A stretch of 64,000 bases of DNA from Paraspadella gotoi (GCA_051294375.1 CM119267.1:19442709-19506708); one strand, 5' to 3'; shown: positions 45,310 through 59,189, counted from the first letter of the stretch. Notes: generated from the sequence alone by a model not told the origin. Program-made: numbers and translations.

Positions 45310-48003
45310 GAACGATTCTTCGTCGTCAAAAAACGAAGCCGATCGTTCAATGCGCGTCACGCGGCGTCGTTCGCCTCGAGGCGTCGATGCACGGCGTCGC
45401 CAACGTTTGGCGCAGCGAGCGGCTGCCTGCGAAACTGTTTTGGACGGGGGCGTTGGTCGGTTTTCGTCCATGGCTTTTACAGCAACGGTAGAATCGTGAG
45501 CACCTACTTGGAGGGAAAAACCGTGACAAAAATATCGGGTCGGCCGGACGGAATGGAATTTCCCGCGTCACGGTCTGCAACTTAATCCTTTTCGGAAGAG
45601 TTGGATGGAGGCCGAGTTGAGCGGGTGAGTCGTTTAAATTACTGTTGTTACCACTAACTAGTAGCTCTTTTTAGTAATAGGAACGAGATAATGGGTTGTA
45701 GTCGGGCATTGGCTAAGTCCACCCCGCCGATAAGCATGACTCTGTGGCTAATTGAGTAAAGCCATCATCCATCCATCCATCCATCCATCCACCAATGGTA
45801 TTGTTTCAATCTCCAGCCCGGTACCTACCCCTGCGTCCGTAAACCGCATTGGGGGCGTGGAAAAACCCTTATTCCTGGTTCCAAAGCCCAGGACCCATTC
45901 CCTGGCTGCTTAGAGGGGTTTAAGTAGTTGGGATAGTCGTCTTCACCCCACTTAGCGCCTTATCCACCTGGTGATCAGAGTTATTTTTATTTTAGAAATA
46001 TCAAGAGTTTTTAAAAACATAACCAAACTTTAAATTTTCACAAAAAAAAAAAAAACAATAAAAACAAATTTAATAACAGCTGGAAACGCTGTAGCCTAGA
46101 GTGACTTTATTTCTAGACGCCAAGACGGATATTATAATTTTAGATTAAAAAAGAGAATAAAATCATAATACAAGTTCATTAAAATTAAAATCTTGACCTT
46201 TAACACTCGTCAAAACATTCTCAAATATTTTTTTAAATACAAAATCCCCTTCGTCTTCAAAGCTACAACGGAACGCTTTACGACACGGAAGAATTTTACA
46301 ACGCGACGTCGGTCGACAAAAACCAATTCGTCAAATCGATGCTCAACAATTTTTTGCGCGCCAACGCGTCGCGCGGTGAGGACTACATTTACGCGCTGGA
46401 AAAAACCTGGGTCCCGCTTTTCGCAAACATCGACAGAGACTCGGCCAAGCGGGCCGGCCTCGCCGGAACGAAACGATCAAGCTTTGCTATTTCAGGGGAC
46501 GACCTTGTCCCGAAGCCGCCTGGAGCGAGGGATACTCGATCGACTCCGGAAACTGCTTCACGTTTAACGGGAATCCATCGAACGTGTTGAGACTGTCGAA
46601 CACCGGGAGGGGGTTTGGGTTGATCTTGTGCCTGGACGCGCAGGTGAGACCTGTTAGGGTTAAAGGGGCTAGTAGAAGAAAAGTTATTGAAAAATTTGTT
46701 CCGGGAGTTGGTTGTAAAATGTTCGGATTAGGATATTACAAATAAGAAGAAAAATCGGACATATTAGGATTATGATTCAATTATCAGAAGAACTCGTTTA
46801 AAAAAACCGATTTAGTTGTTGAAAATATAAATTAAAAAATGCACTTGTAAATCCCACTACGAATTACTTTATACTAAAACGGATATTAATTTTTTTTTTT
46901 AAATCTTTTTAATCCACGAGACTGGATTTGAATTGTAGCGACTCGACTTCCCCGATCGGTTAAATATTTTTTCCCTACGGAATCATTTTTCTCCACGCGA
47001 TAAACAAAAGGCAAAGAATAATGGAAAAGTCGCATTTTTTGTATCCCCCCCCCCCGGCGCAACGCCACCCCCTCCCCCCTTACAACCTCCCCACCCGGCA
47101 ATCTTTCATGTCGCACCAAGACGCGGTGTGTTTTTTACTTTCAGCAACACGAATACGCGAGCCACGCCTCCGGCCGGATCGGCTTCGTCGTCGTCGTCCA
47201 CAATCAGAGCGTCACTCCGCTGTCCGGCGTCCAAGGCCACACGGTGCCCGTTGGCGCCCTCACCGAGATCGCCTTCAAGAAGCGCCGGTTTTCGCTGATG
47301 GGCAGAGAAGAATGGCCGCTCCATACTTTCGTCTACAGCGATTGTCATCGGGACGCCGCGGAACGGCGCTATCCCGACGTCTTTCACGGGTCTTTCCACC
47401 CATTTCCGACCTACTCGTCAAGGGCCTGTCAACTGTCCTGCTACCAAGAACGGGCGATGGAGCTACAAAACTGCTGCATCCCTTACTACCCGGCTCCGCG
47501 GCGCTGCTCTGACTGGGCGCCGGTCGACTTTGAAATGCTACTACGCTGCGTAATTTTTTTGGGAGAGCGACGAGGAGTCCTTCGGGTCTCCGGTGATCGT
47601 CAGCGAATGCAAGAGAGCGTGTCCAGACATGTGCGACGTCACCGGCTACGATATGCGCGTCTCAGCGACCCCGTGGCCAATGGATCCGTCGACTGGCCAC
47701 GACCAAGAGGCCCACGGGCGTCACTGGTTTATCGACGACGGCGGCGAAGGACTTGACGTTAGAAGGCTGGCCAAGATGACGGTCTTCTCGTCGAGCGACA
47801 AAGTTGAGACGCTCGAGGAGCATCCGGTCATCTCCAGCGGACTGGAGTTATTCTCCATCATCGGTGGAACGCTGGGGTTGTGCCTCGGGATGTCCGTCTT
47901 TAGTCTGTTGGAGCTGATGCAGTTTTTGGTTTGCGTCGTCGGCGTTGGAATCGGAAAATTAAGATGGCCGACGAAGGTGGAAAAAGAAGAAGTTGAAAAT
48001 TGA
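45310..48003 (+). pseudogene. DEG/ENaC-family channel, gene 3 of 3, several frameshifts
   Basis: Exon ends are recognisable: exon 1 about 45310-45624, exon 2 46263-46643, exon 3 47145-48003, with phases 2 and 0 as in the paralogues. Exon 1 keeps SMHGVANVWR, YLEGKTVTKI, EFPA and LNPFRKSWMEAELSG, but in at least three frames. Exon 2 runs YNGTLYDTEEFYNATS and shifts at about 46465 before ETIKLCYFRGRPCPEAAW and GNCFTFNG. Exon 3 shifts once, in a run of seven T at about 47555; removing the extra base would align the W-E-S-D block with gene 1. The end is intact, with LFSIIGGTLGLCLGMSVFS giving a normal GxS filter and helix. It is either a decaying paralogue or an expressed gene with sequence errors; the homopolymer site favours error there. 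Intron 1 is long and carries an unrecognised repeat with (ATCC)n. AATAAA at 48114-48119. Confidence 0.75.
45690..45985. repeat. unrecognised interspersed repeat with (ATCC)n in intron 1 of DEG/ENaC gene 3
   Basis: A GC-richer patch in an AT-rich intron: gtagtcgggcattggctaag, (ATCC)n at 45766-45792, then gtacctacccctgcgtccg and gccttatccacctggtgatc. Its composition contrasts with its surroundings, and the tetranucleotide run suggests a SINE or retrotransposon tail. No copies elsewhere in this window, so the class is unknown. Confidence 0.35.
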
Positions 48004-49745
48004 AGAAGTAAAAGAGTAAAAGGTGACAGATTGAGAAATACAGGGTTCTAATCCAAAGTAATAAGAGTCGTAATAACTTTGCAAACAAATGCATATATAT
48101 TTCCAGAAACGGAAATAAAATCTTGAAAAATTTTGTTCATTTGGCTTGGTTTTTTTTTTCCCCCAATTTTTTTCATTCTCGAACTACAATTGGCAAATTT
48201 CTCGTTGTTTTGATTCCTGCTTTTATACTTATAGTGCACCAAAAAGTGTAACAATGTAACAATTTATATGTATCTTAATATTAATCCAACGAATAACTTT
48301 TGTAATCCCTGATTATTTTCATTATTAATGCTTCAATTTTCACAAATACATATTTCTTCAATGCTTATACAGTTGGTTCACCACGCTTCCCCCCCCACCC
48401 GTTTCCCACAAGTAATTTACGTAAATGATATCAATGCGAATACATAATTATCTTTATTCCCCTTCCGTTCCAACTCCCGCTCCTTTGATTCCCTTCATTT
48501 TCCTTTCATTCCTTTTTATTTCCTTTTATTTTCCTTTCCTTTCACGTGTGACGACCTCCTTTTTCATTCGCCTCCGCTCACGCGTTCACTTTTCGTGCTC
48601 TTCACTCATTCCAAAGACGGAGGGCGCCGCGTCGTGAGTATTCCTCCGCCGCCGATGCTGCCGCGTACGTCGCAGCCGCCGCTGCTGCTTCGATCGGAGT
48701 AAAGTAGTTCGCGCTTCTCCTTTCTGTTTTTTTTTTTCTCCGAGCTTCGTCAACTTCCGCTTCTCTGCTTTCGAATCTGAGACGAGGTTTCACCCCGTCC
48801 TCCGCATTCCTTTCACTCCCGCCCCCACCGCCGCCTTCGTTATGTCGCTTTGCCACCCGTTCACACATCCCGTCCCCCCCAATCCTCCACACCCCTCGAT
48901 CCTCGACAATCCTCGTTCTCGTCTCTTCATTTCAAAGTCTCGAAGATTTAAAACTGTAAACAAAAGAGATGAAAGGAAAAAGTGAAATCCCGACGTCGAG
49001 GATTTTGACTGAGGGCTGACGATGACTGGTGACAGTCATGAGATGAGACTGAGATGAGGTCGGATAATGACGATGATGACAACGAAACGACGATGACAAA
49101 ATTTAGACGACCAATTGAGAGAAATGACAACGACGAGACGTGAAGATTAAAAGATTTGAGAGACGACGGAAAGCCGAAAACGACATGGATGAAATCCTGA
49201 TGACAATTGCAATGACAATGAGGATATTGATCGCGATAAATAAAAAATAATGAAAAAAAAATATTTTTTTTTAAACGTGTCAACTCGGAGAATCAAAATT
49301 CAATGATAAAATGAAAATAGGTAATTATTATGTAGTAATTAAAAACAAAAAAAAATATTTTTTTTCTGTCTAAATTAAATGGTCTATCATTAAATATTTT
49401 AAATACGATCGAGAAAAACCGTCGAATCGAATGACAAATACGAGAGGATGACGTCGAAGGCGCATGACATGAATAACGACGACTCTGAAAAGAAAACTAG
49501 GATCAAAGGGAAGAGCCGACGTTTTCTTTTTGAAGCAGCGACGCCCGACGGAGGAGGAAGGAACTGAGATCAAAGAGAGACAAAAGAACATCCCAGGCTT
49601 CCTTTCCATTTCCTCTTTTCGAAAAAAAAAAAAATAATGGAGAGGAAGGGGGAAGGGTTTTCAATCTATGTTTTTACATTTAATCTTGAGAAAGCTGGAG
49701 GTTTTTTTTAGAATAATAGGGGTTAATTTATCATTGAAATGAATA
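48004..49745. other. gene-poor interval after the DEG/ENaC cluster
   Basis: AT-rich to 48450, then T/C-rich with a CpG-bearing patch at 48615-48900 containing GCC/GCT triplets. After that, an alternating purine-rich stretch with many GAC/GATGAC triplets (48990-49220). No gene is supported; the minus-strand frames here are low-complexity. Confidence 0.45.
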
Positions 49746-49799
49746 AATGAATAAAAAGATAACTGTATTAAAAGCCGTCTATTTTTTTTACAATCTTCT

Positions 49800-50065
49800 T
49801 TCTTCGTCCGTTCCGTCCTTCCTCGCTTCCTTCCCTTCCCTTTCCTTCCCTCCCCTTACCTTCCCTTCCTTTCCCTTCCTTCCCTTCCTTCCCTTCTTCC
49901 TTCCTTCCCTTTCCTTCCCTTTTCCTTCCCTCTTCCTTCTCCTTCCTTCGTTCCTTTCCTTTCGTTCCATCCTTCCTTCCTTCCTTCCTTTCCTTCCATC
50001 CTTCCTTCCTTCCTTCCTTCGTTTCCTTCCTTCGTTCCATCCTTCCTTCCTTCTCTTCTTTTCGC
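49800..50065. repeat. (CCTT)n/(CCCTT)n polypyrimidine tract
   Basis: About 265 bases that are almost only C and T, built of ccttccttcc and cccttccctt motifs. Such mirror-like purine/pyrimidine tracts can form triplex DNA. Confidence 0.9.
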
Positions 50066-51597
50066 TTCAGTCCCTCTCTTTCTCTCTCTCTAGAGTCGCC
50101 AATCGCCATGTTTGTTTTTCTCGGTCCTTCCACGTCGAATGTTTTTCGTTTTTGTTCTGCTCGACCTGCGATTTGTTTGTTTTGATTTGTTTTGTTTTGC
50201 TTCTTCCGCCTCTGAAAAGAGGAGGTCAGAATCGACGGGATCTTTTACGGCGCCATGTTGTTGATCGAACCGATTTATTATTTCCCTTCAATTTGACTCC
50301 CTCTCTCACTTTCTCTCTCTCTTAAATTGTAGCCGGCGTTGGCGAGACAAAGCCCGATATTTTTGGTATTTAGTTGAAGACCGATCTGTATGCATAACTG
50401 CTTGGTCCCCCTTGCATCAGCCGGATGTTTCCCAAAAAACAATGGTGTTATCTTTCAAGTTTCATTTCAAATGATTTTACCAAAGAAAAGTACAATTCTA
50501 TCTGGAATACGTAACTAATGTACCAATGACACAGAGATAAGAGGAGCGATTAGTAAAGGTAAGTCCCTCTTGCCCATGAGTCTTGGGACAATATTTTTTG
50601 CCACCAAGTAACTTTAGAAAAAAAAATATTACCGCAATACGCAAATGAGAAAGTATCAAAATCTTTTTAAATCTAAATATATCGAATAGAAATGGTTACA
50701 TTACTAAGAAAATGTTAATTTGGGTCTGGGTGTTATTAGTGTAATGATGTTGTCGAATATTAGAGAGAATTATGTCATTTTCTTAAGTTAAAGATCCTCA
50801 GCCAGAAATACCAATGGCATCAAGTCACCTCTCCATTCTCTGGCGTCCTTGAAAAGATAGCAAAAACCCTATTAATAAATACCTTTTATATGTTGAATGC
50901 CATTAATAATTTCGCTTAACTAAATCCATATAACAATTTTGAACATGTTGTACCATCGAAACATCATTTTTATAATCATATGTACACAAAGACATGAAGC
51001 CAATTCTCCGATTGTTTCGCTGTTTTGGTGGCGTCATTAAAGAAATAACAAAGACTCAGTTTAAAAATATTTTTTAATGCAGATTTAAATATTAGACGTA
51101 TTAGACATGAAGCCGTATTAGAAATATTAGACATGAAGCCAATTCTCTGTTTCGCTGTTTTGGTGGCGTCATTAAAGAAATAACAAAGACTCAGTTTAAA
51201 AATATTTTTTAATGCAGATTTAAATATTCGACGTACGCTTTTAGACAAAAAAAAGCATTAGTATATATACATGTATAAACATCGAAAACTCAATTTCGAT
51301 CTTGAATAAACTTTAATTAACTCGAAAATCGGATCGCAGAAAATAAATCTCTATATTCTTTTATCCATATGATCGGCCAAAGCGTTCATCCTTGGCAACT
51401 GTAGTTTATCCTACTGCCATAGCACGCTCTGTATTCTCTTTTGTACGCACCAAGTTCTTCTTCGCACGCACTGTGCCGTCGCACGCACTGCTTGCGATCG
51501 CACGCACGGTATTCGATCTGTCGGCGCGAAATTCGATTCCGAAGGTCGGAAGTGAAACAATGAAAGAGAAAAGAGGAACATGAATGAAGGATCAAGG

Positions 51598-51598
<1 letters not shown>
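50066..51598. other. interval with a 110-bp direct duplication; no gene seen
   Basis: Mixed-composition DNA between two pyrimidine blocks. A tandem duplication occupies 50991-51236. A small patch with repeated gcacgcact/cgcacgcac words lies at 51443-51508. No frame looks coding. Confidence 0.5.
50991..51236. repeat. tandem direct duplication, about 107-110 bp
   Basis: 50991-51100 and 51130-51236 both run from gacatgaagccaattctc through gttttggtggcgtcattaaa to gcagatttaaatatt. They differ by a 4-base indel near the start and a few bases. A third partial start, agacatgaagccgtatta, lies between them. Confidence 0.85.
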
Positions 51599-51599
<1 letters not shown>

Positions 51600-51643
<44 letters not shown>

Positions 51644-51723
51644 TCGTCTCCTCATCCGGCCTCTCTGTCTCAGCTCTCTCTCTCTCTCTCTCACTCTCCT
51701 CTCCTCCCTTCCATCATCTCCTG

Positions 51724-51756
<33 letters not shown>

Positions 51757-51894
51757 GATCTCTCTCTCTCTCTCTCCTCTCCTCTCTTCTCCTCTCTCTC
51801 ATCTCTCTCTCTCAAGCAACTCCTCTCTCCTCTTCTCACTCTCTTCTCTCCTTCTCCTCTTTCTCTCTTCCTCTTCTCACTCTCTCTCTCTTTA

Positions 51895-51975
<81 letters not shown>

Positions 51976-51979
51976 TCTC

Positions 51980-52033
<54 letters not shown>

Positions 52034-52047
52034 CTCTCTCTCTCTTC
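51600..52047. repeat. 450-bp interrupted (CT)n tract
   Basis: Nearly pure pyrimidine with CT repeats broken by T, A or G. All three forward frames are open only because the repeat has no stops. Confidence 0.92.
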
Positions 52048-52364
52048 GTTTTCTATGGAATTTTTTATTAATATTTGTTCATCATAAACGAGTTATTCTA
52101 TTTCCTTTGGATTCTTTTTTTTTTTTATCTTTCTCCATACATCTTAGCTTGTTTGGTTTTTCTCTCATTTTTTTCTCTCCTCTTGTTTTGTTTGTTGTTT
52201 TGTGATTTTGTTTTCGAAATTTCGCTTTCATTGACGAGTCGACCCCTTTTACCTTTTTTCACAAAATTTTTTTTTGTATTTTTTTTAAATTTTATTTTCC
52301 ATCGATCTTACGTTTTTTAATTTGAAATTTGTTTACAATTTTTTCCCCTTTTTTGTCATTCGTT

Positions 52365-52528
52365 TCTTTCTTTCTTTCTTTCTTTCTTCTTCTCTTTCTT
52401 TCTTTCTTTCTTTCTTTTCTTCTTTTCTTTCTTTCCTTTATTTCTTTACATCCCTATTTTCCTTTTTGTCTTGGTTTCTTTCTCTCTTTCTTATCTTTCT
52501 TTCTTTCTTTCTTTCTTTCTCTTTCTTT

Positions 52529-52564
<36 letters not shown>

Positions 52565-52700
52565 TTCTTTCTTACATCCCTATTTCCTTTTTGTCTATTG
52601 GTTTCTTTCTCTCTTTCTTTCTTTCTTTCTCTCTCTCTTTCTTTTCTTTCTTTCTTTCTCTCTTTCTTTTTTTCTTTCTTCCTTCCTTCCTTCCTTCGTT
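52365..52700. repeat. (TTTC)n tetranucleotide tract
   Basis: Long TTTC repeat with an internal near-duplicate: tttctttacatccctatttt (about 52440) and tttcttacatccctatttcc (about 52568) begin similar blocks, so the tract partly expanded by about 127 bp. Confidence 0.9.
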
Positions 52701-52737
52701 TATTTCCATATTTCCTTATCCATTTCATTTTATAAGC

Positions 52738-53013
52738 GATTGATCTCTGAATCCGAATTGATTGATTGATCTCCGAATTGATTGATCTCTGAATCCGAAT
52801 TGATTGATTGATCTCCGAATTGATTGATCTCTGAATCCGAATTGATTGATTGATCTCCGAATTGATTGATCTCTGAATCCGAATTGATTGATTGATCTCC
52901 GAATTGATTGATCTCTGAATCCGAATTGATTGATTGATCTCCGAATTGATTGATCTCTGAATCCGAATTGATTGATTGATCTCCGAATTGATTGATCTCT
53001 GAATCCGAATTAA
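52738..53013. repeat. 42-bp minisatellite, about 6.5 exact copies
   Basis: Units start at 52738, 52780, 52822, 52864, 52906, 52948 and 52990 (partial). Each is gattgatctctgaatccgaa followed by ttgattgattgatctccgaatt. They appear identical. Because 42 is a multiple of three and two minus-strand frames lack stops, long 14-residue-periodic open frames arise (SINSEINQSIRIQR-like), which I regard as chance. Confidence 0.95.
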
Positions 53014-53236
53014 TAGAAGAGGACGGATGAGCTTCGCGAAGAATGGCACATTGACGGAGAGGAGAGTGAAAAGAAAAAGAAAATAAAAGAAAAGTGGAAA
53101 ACGAGAGAAAAGAAAAAGAAAAAAGAAATAAGAAATCCCAGAAACACGATGAGAGCAAAGATTAGAGAAAACATCGGGAAACAAGCAATAAAAAAGAGGG
53201 GGAGCGAAGAAATATTCGGGGAAGCGCGCGACACGA

Positions 53237-53254
53237 GAAGAGAGAGAGAGAGAT

Positions 53255-53333
<79 letters not shown>
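53237..53333. repeat. (GA)n microsatellite
   Basis: Long GA run with one ATG interruption near its left end. Confidence 0.92.
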
Positions 53334-55683
<2,350 letters not shown>

Positions 55684-55925
55684 GGTACAACCAATATAAA
55701 AAAATTATCCATTCATTTAATAAATAGGCTATCTTGCCCCTGACTTTGGACAGGCTTTGGTGGTTTAAGGCCTCCATCACTCTTACAAGATAATGACATG
55801 GCAGGTCCCTGCAAACTTTCAATCAAGACTCTCTCACAGTCTCGTTTATTCACTCCCCGAGTACCTGGCCTCCCTATCAATGAAGTGGTATAATATTTCA
55901 GAGAATGTTTCAATTGTATGAAAAG
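55684..55925. repeat. dispersed repeat family R (independent copy)
   Basis: Shares ggtacaaccaatata, aaggcctccatcactc, gataatgacatggcaggtcc and gtggtataatatttcag with 9456-9695 but has more substitutions. It is therefore an older, separate insertion. A second partial start, gaaattagtacaaccaatata, is at about 55989. Confidence 0.7.
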
Positions 55926-56056
55926 AACACTCCCTTAAGTATTAGATCGGGGAATACTATATTGTACTCCGCACTAGCTGGATTTTATGAAATTAGTACA
56001 ACCAATATAGTTAAGCTCAAAAGCGAGAGATTCGTCCGGGCATCAAAGTCCCTAAT

Positions 56057-56059
56057 AAT

Positions 56060-56094
<35 letters not shown>

Positions 56095-56121
56095 AATCAT
56101 CATCATCATCATCATCATCTC
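56057..56121. repeat. (ATC)n trinucleotide repeat
   Basis: ATC units with one interruption (ataatc) in the middle. Confidence 0.92.
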
Positions 56122-56169
56122 TTTCTCCCTTATGTTCTTTTCTTTTCATTACATATTCACCCAGATCCC

Positions 56170-56635
56170 CTCTTTCCATTTCTTATCTTCTCTTCTTCTC
56201 TTTTCTTCTTCCTCTTCTTTTCTTCTCTTATCCTTGCCCTCCCTTTTTATTTTTAAATCTCTCTTCCTTCCGTTTAGTCAATTTACCTCCTTCTTCTCTT
56301 TCTTCTCCCTTCCTTCTCTCTTTTCCCACCCTCCCCCTTCCTCTCCTCCACCTCCTCCCCTTCCTTCTCTCTTTTCCCACCTCCCCCTCTCTCCTCCACC
56401 TCCTCTCCTTCCTTCTCCTTTCCCACCCTCCCCCTTCCTCTCCTCCACCTCCTCTCCTTCCTCTCTCTTTTCCCACCCTCCCCCCTTCCTCTCCTCCCCA
56501 TCCTCCCCTTCCTTCTCTCTTTTCCCACCCTCCCCCCTTCCTCTCCTCCACCTCCTCCCCTTCCTTCTTCTTCTTCCCACCTCCCCCCTTCCTCTCCTCC
56601 ACCTCCTCCCCTTCCTTCCCTTCCCAATCCTTCTC
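56170..56635. repeat. polypyrimidine minisatellite, about 50-bp units
   Basis: From about 56309 units of 47-53 bp repeat the order ttccttctctcttttcccac, cctcccccttcctctcc, tccacctcctcccc, about six times, preceded by irregular T/C DNA. Strand asymmetry is extreme: almost no purines on the plus strand. Confidence 0.85.
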
Positions 56636-57195
56636 CAACTGGACGAGGCCGTTGGAACCCAAAGCGAATACCAATGACGCGATCCCTTCATTTGGATCCG
56701 ACTTTTTTCCGGTTCCCTTAAAATGGCCGCCGACGTTCATAAATTATTCCCCGAGAAGAGAAAGAAATATTCAATATTAAAAAAAAATATTTTTCCCCTT
56801 TATAGTCAATCCAAACAATAGAGTCCCTGATCTCTTGAAACCTCGAAAGATATTGGTGGTTTAGGGTAAATTTTTGGTCACGATGACCAAACGAAGGGCG
56901 TTCGACAACGACAACGACAACGACGTTCATTTTCCTTCATTTTGCTACATGACGATGAGTCTACTCAAATGTAACGAACCCCATTTACTCTGCTACTACA
57001 ATGATGATTATAATGATGTGATCTGAGGAAATCTATTAATAACTATTAAATGACCGAGAGATAAAAATCTTTCCAGGACATTGTAAGTTCTATGACTCTT
57101 TCGTAATTTTGAGCGTAAATTAAATCCCCGAGTTCAACAACTGGGATGGAAAGTAGCAAAAATGTCTGACAACGACGTCAACGGTGGCGATAAAG
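56636..57195. other. no gene seen
   Basis: AT-rich with a short gacaacgac repeat at about 56906-56926. No frame looks coding. Confidence 0.5.
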
Positions 57196-57569
57196 ACATC
57201 AATGACGCCGTAAACGATGTTGACGATGGCGACGACGCCGCCGACGCCGCCGACGCCGCCGACGCCGCCGCCGACCGCGAGATGGAATGATAATTTCGGA
57301 GCGATCGACGATGGAATTTCGGACCGCGCAGATTGAGAATTCGATGTTGACGGACGACGACGAGAAGACGACGACGATGAAGACGACGACGATGATCAAA
57401 ACGACGACGACGATTATTTAAAACTCACCAAATGATATCTCACACAATTTTTTTTTTTTCAGCTGCTGTAAAATAATTTGAAATCGTTCAAATTCAAACC
57501 CATCAATTCAGACGACGACGAAGATGACGAAAACGACGACGAAAATGACGATGATGGGACGACGACGCG

Positions 57570-57621
<52 letters not shown>

Positions 57622-57622
57622 T
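57196..57622. repeat. cluster of GAC, GCC and GATGAC triplet arrays
   Basis: GAC/GCC triplets at 57225-57275, GAC/GAT arrays at 57350-57412, and (GAC)n at 57570-57620. Translated frames give only poly-Val/Arg/Asp and are not taken as genes. Confidence 0.85.
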
Positions 57623-57659
57623 TGACGCCCTCGGAATACAAATTTGGGCGATGAAAATC

Positions 57660-58255
57660 CGATTCAACGGCAGCCGAAAGAGGAAGAGGAAGAAGAAGAA
57701 GAGGAAGAAGAAGAATAAGAAGAAGAAGAAGAAAAAAGGGAAAGGGAAAAAAGAAAGAGAAAGGGGAAAAGTAAGAAATGACAGAATGACAGAGAAACTC
57801 GAAAAGATACTTTCTTACGAAGTAAAGAAGGTAAAAAGGACAATAGAAAGAATAAGATGGACAGGAAAGGGGAAAAAAGAAGGAAAATAACTCCTAAGAA
57901 AATTAAAAAAAAAAAGGAGAGAAAAAGAAAAGAAAAAGGAGAGAGATTCGGTTGGTGAACTGAAGGGATCATCCGAGTGAAGAGATTTGCGTGTGAAACA
58001 GAAACAAGACGAGAAAAGTGAGGAAAAATCGGACGGAGGCGAAAGAGGTTGGGGGGAGTGGGGGGAGGTGAGAACAGGGGGAGAGAAGGGGTATGGGGAG
58101 AATGAAGAGGAGGAAGAAACGGGCGGAAGTAAGAGGAAACGGAATGAAGAGAGAAAGGATACGAAGGAAGAGAGAAAAAGGAGTGAATGGAAGGTTAAAG
58201 CAGAGAGGAAGGTAGGAAAGGCCAGAATTGATAGAAAGGTTAGATAGAGAAATAA
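57660..58255. repeat. 600-bp purine-rich tract with (AAG)n
   Basis: Mostly A and G on the plus strand, with (AAG)n at 57690-57735 and irregular GGA/GAAA sequence after it. It is the opposite strand bias to 56.2-56.6 and 61-63.2 kb. Confidence 0.8.
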
Positions 58256-58450
58256 AGCGGTTGAGATAATATTTGAAAAGATTCTAAGATTCCAAGTCCG
58301 ACCGCTAGAGAAAAGATAGAAAATTGAAAAAAAAAAGCCACATGATTTCGTGGGATTATAAGTAGAATAGAATACAGTAAAGTTGTCAGTGACCTGACGT
58401 AAAATGTCATCTCATCGAAGGCTTAATTCAATTTTTTCCCCTTATTCGTA

Positions 58451-58570
58451 ATTTCCCGCCAAATTTGAATCATTCAAACTGACGATCGTCTTTTCCCGCC
58501 AAATCACAACCGTTCAAACCTTCATTCGTCTTTTCCCGCCAAAATTTAACCATACCTAACGATCGAACGT
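58451..58570. promoter_or_regulatory. three 40-bp repeats each with an E2F-type TTTCCCGCC core
   Basis: atttcccgccaaa at 58451, ttttcccgccaaa at 58491 and ttttcccgccaaa at 58531 are spaced exactly 40 bp apart, and the sequence between them is partly conserved (a ttcaaac block, then cgtc). TTTCCCGC fits the E2F/DP site TTTSSCGC. Whether a promoter is present is inference. The next 200 bases include a CpG-bearing patch (58607-58660) but no recognised gene. Confidence 0.45.
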
Positions 58571-59189
58571 TAAGCGTTAAAAAGTTTCTTCAACAAAAAA
58601 AAAGAGGCCTTTCGCCTATCGTCGTCTCCGTAGGATGAGCGAGGCACCGTCGCCTTTTGAGTTATGGTGACACTCCTTTTCGCTTCGACGAATTTCAAAT
58701 CCGCGAAATCAAAAATTCTTTCTCCTTGGAAAGATTCGATTCTTCAGAGGCAAGGATTTTTTTTTTCTTTCGTCGTCGTTTCGTCTTTTTCGTCGTCGTC
58801 TTCGTCGTCGTCATTGTCGTCGTTTCGATCATTTTATTGTCGATTCCGTTCTTAAAACTTGTGTAATATGAATATCTAGAGTCGTATCGTCGTTTTCGTC
58901 GTCATCGTCGTCTGCTTTCAGGTTTCGTCGTTATCGTCTTAAAATTGTCGATTCTGTCGCCGTCGTCATCTTTTGTTGGCGTTGTGCTCGGCCCGATTGG
59001 CGTCGTCATGGCGACGTTGTTTGTCATGTGACCAGAGTCTTTTGTCGTTTTCGTCGTCGTCAAATCATATCTCATCCTAGGGCTCGTTCAAATTATTTGA
59101 CGCATTTCAAAGTCTGAATGTAATTTGTAAAGCAACAAAACAGATGTATCGAACAAGCTGCGGGGCTTTCCACCTTACGAAGAACCGTC
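58571..59189. repeat. CGT-triplet-rich DNA, no gene
   Basis: CGTCGT arrays at 58770-58830 and 58885-58990 are reverse-complement in type to the GAC arrays at 57.2-57.6 kb. The open frames give only Val/Ser/Phe repeats. Confidence 0.6.

Noticed and set aside
51584-52205. Overlapping forward frames of 160-200 codons of Ser/Leu
   Set aside because: All three frames are open because CT repeats contain no stop codons; composition only.
52438-53184. 248-codon minus-strand frame with a 14-residue repeat
   Set aside because: Two different frames across the same minisatellite are equally open; flanks are TTTC repeat and purine tract.
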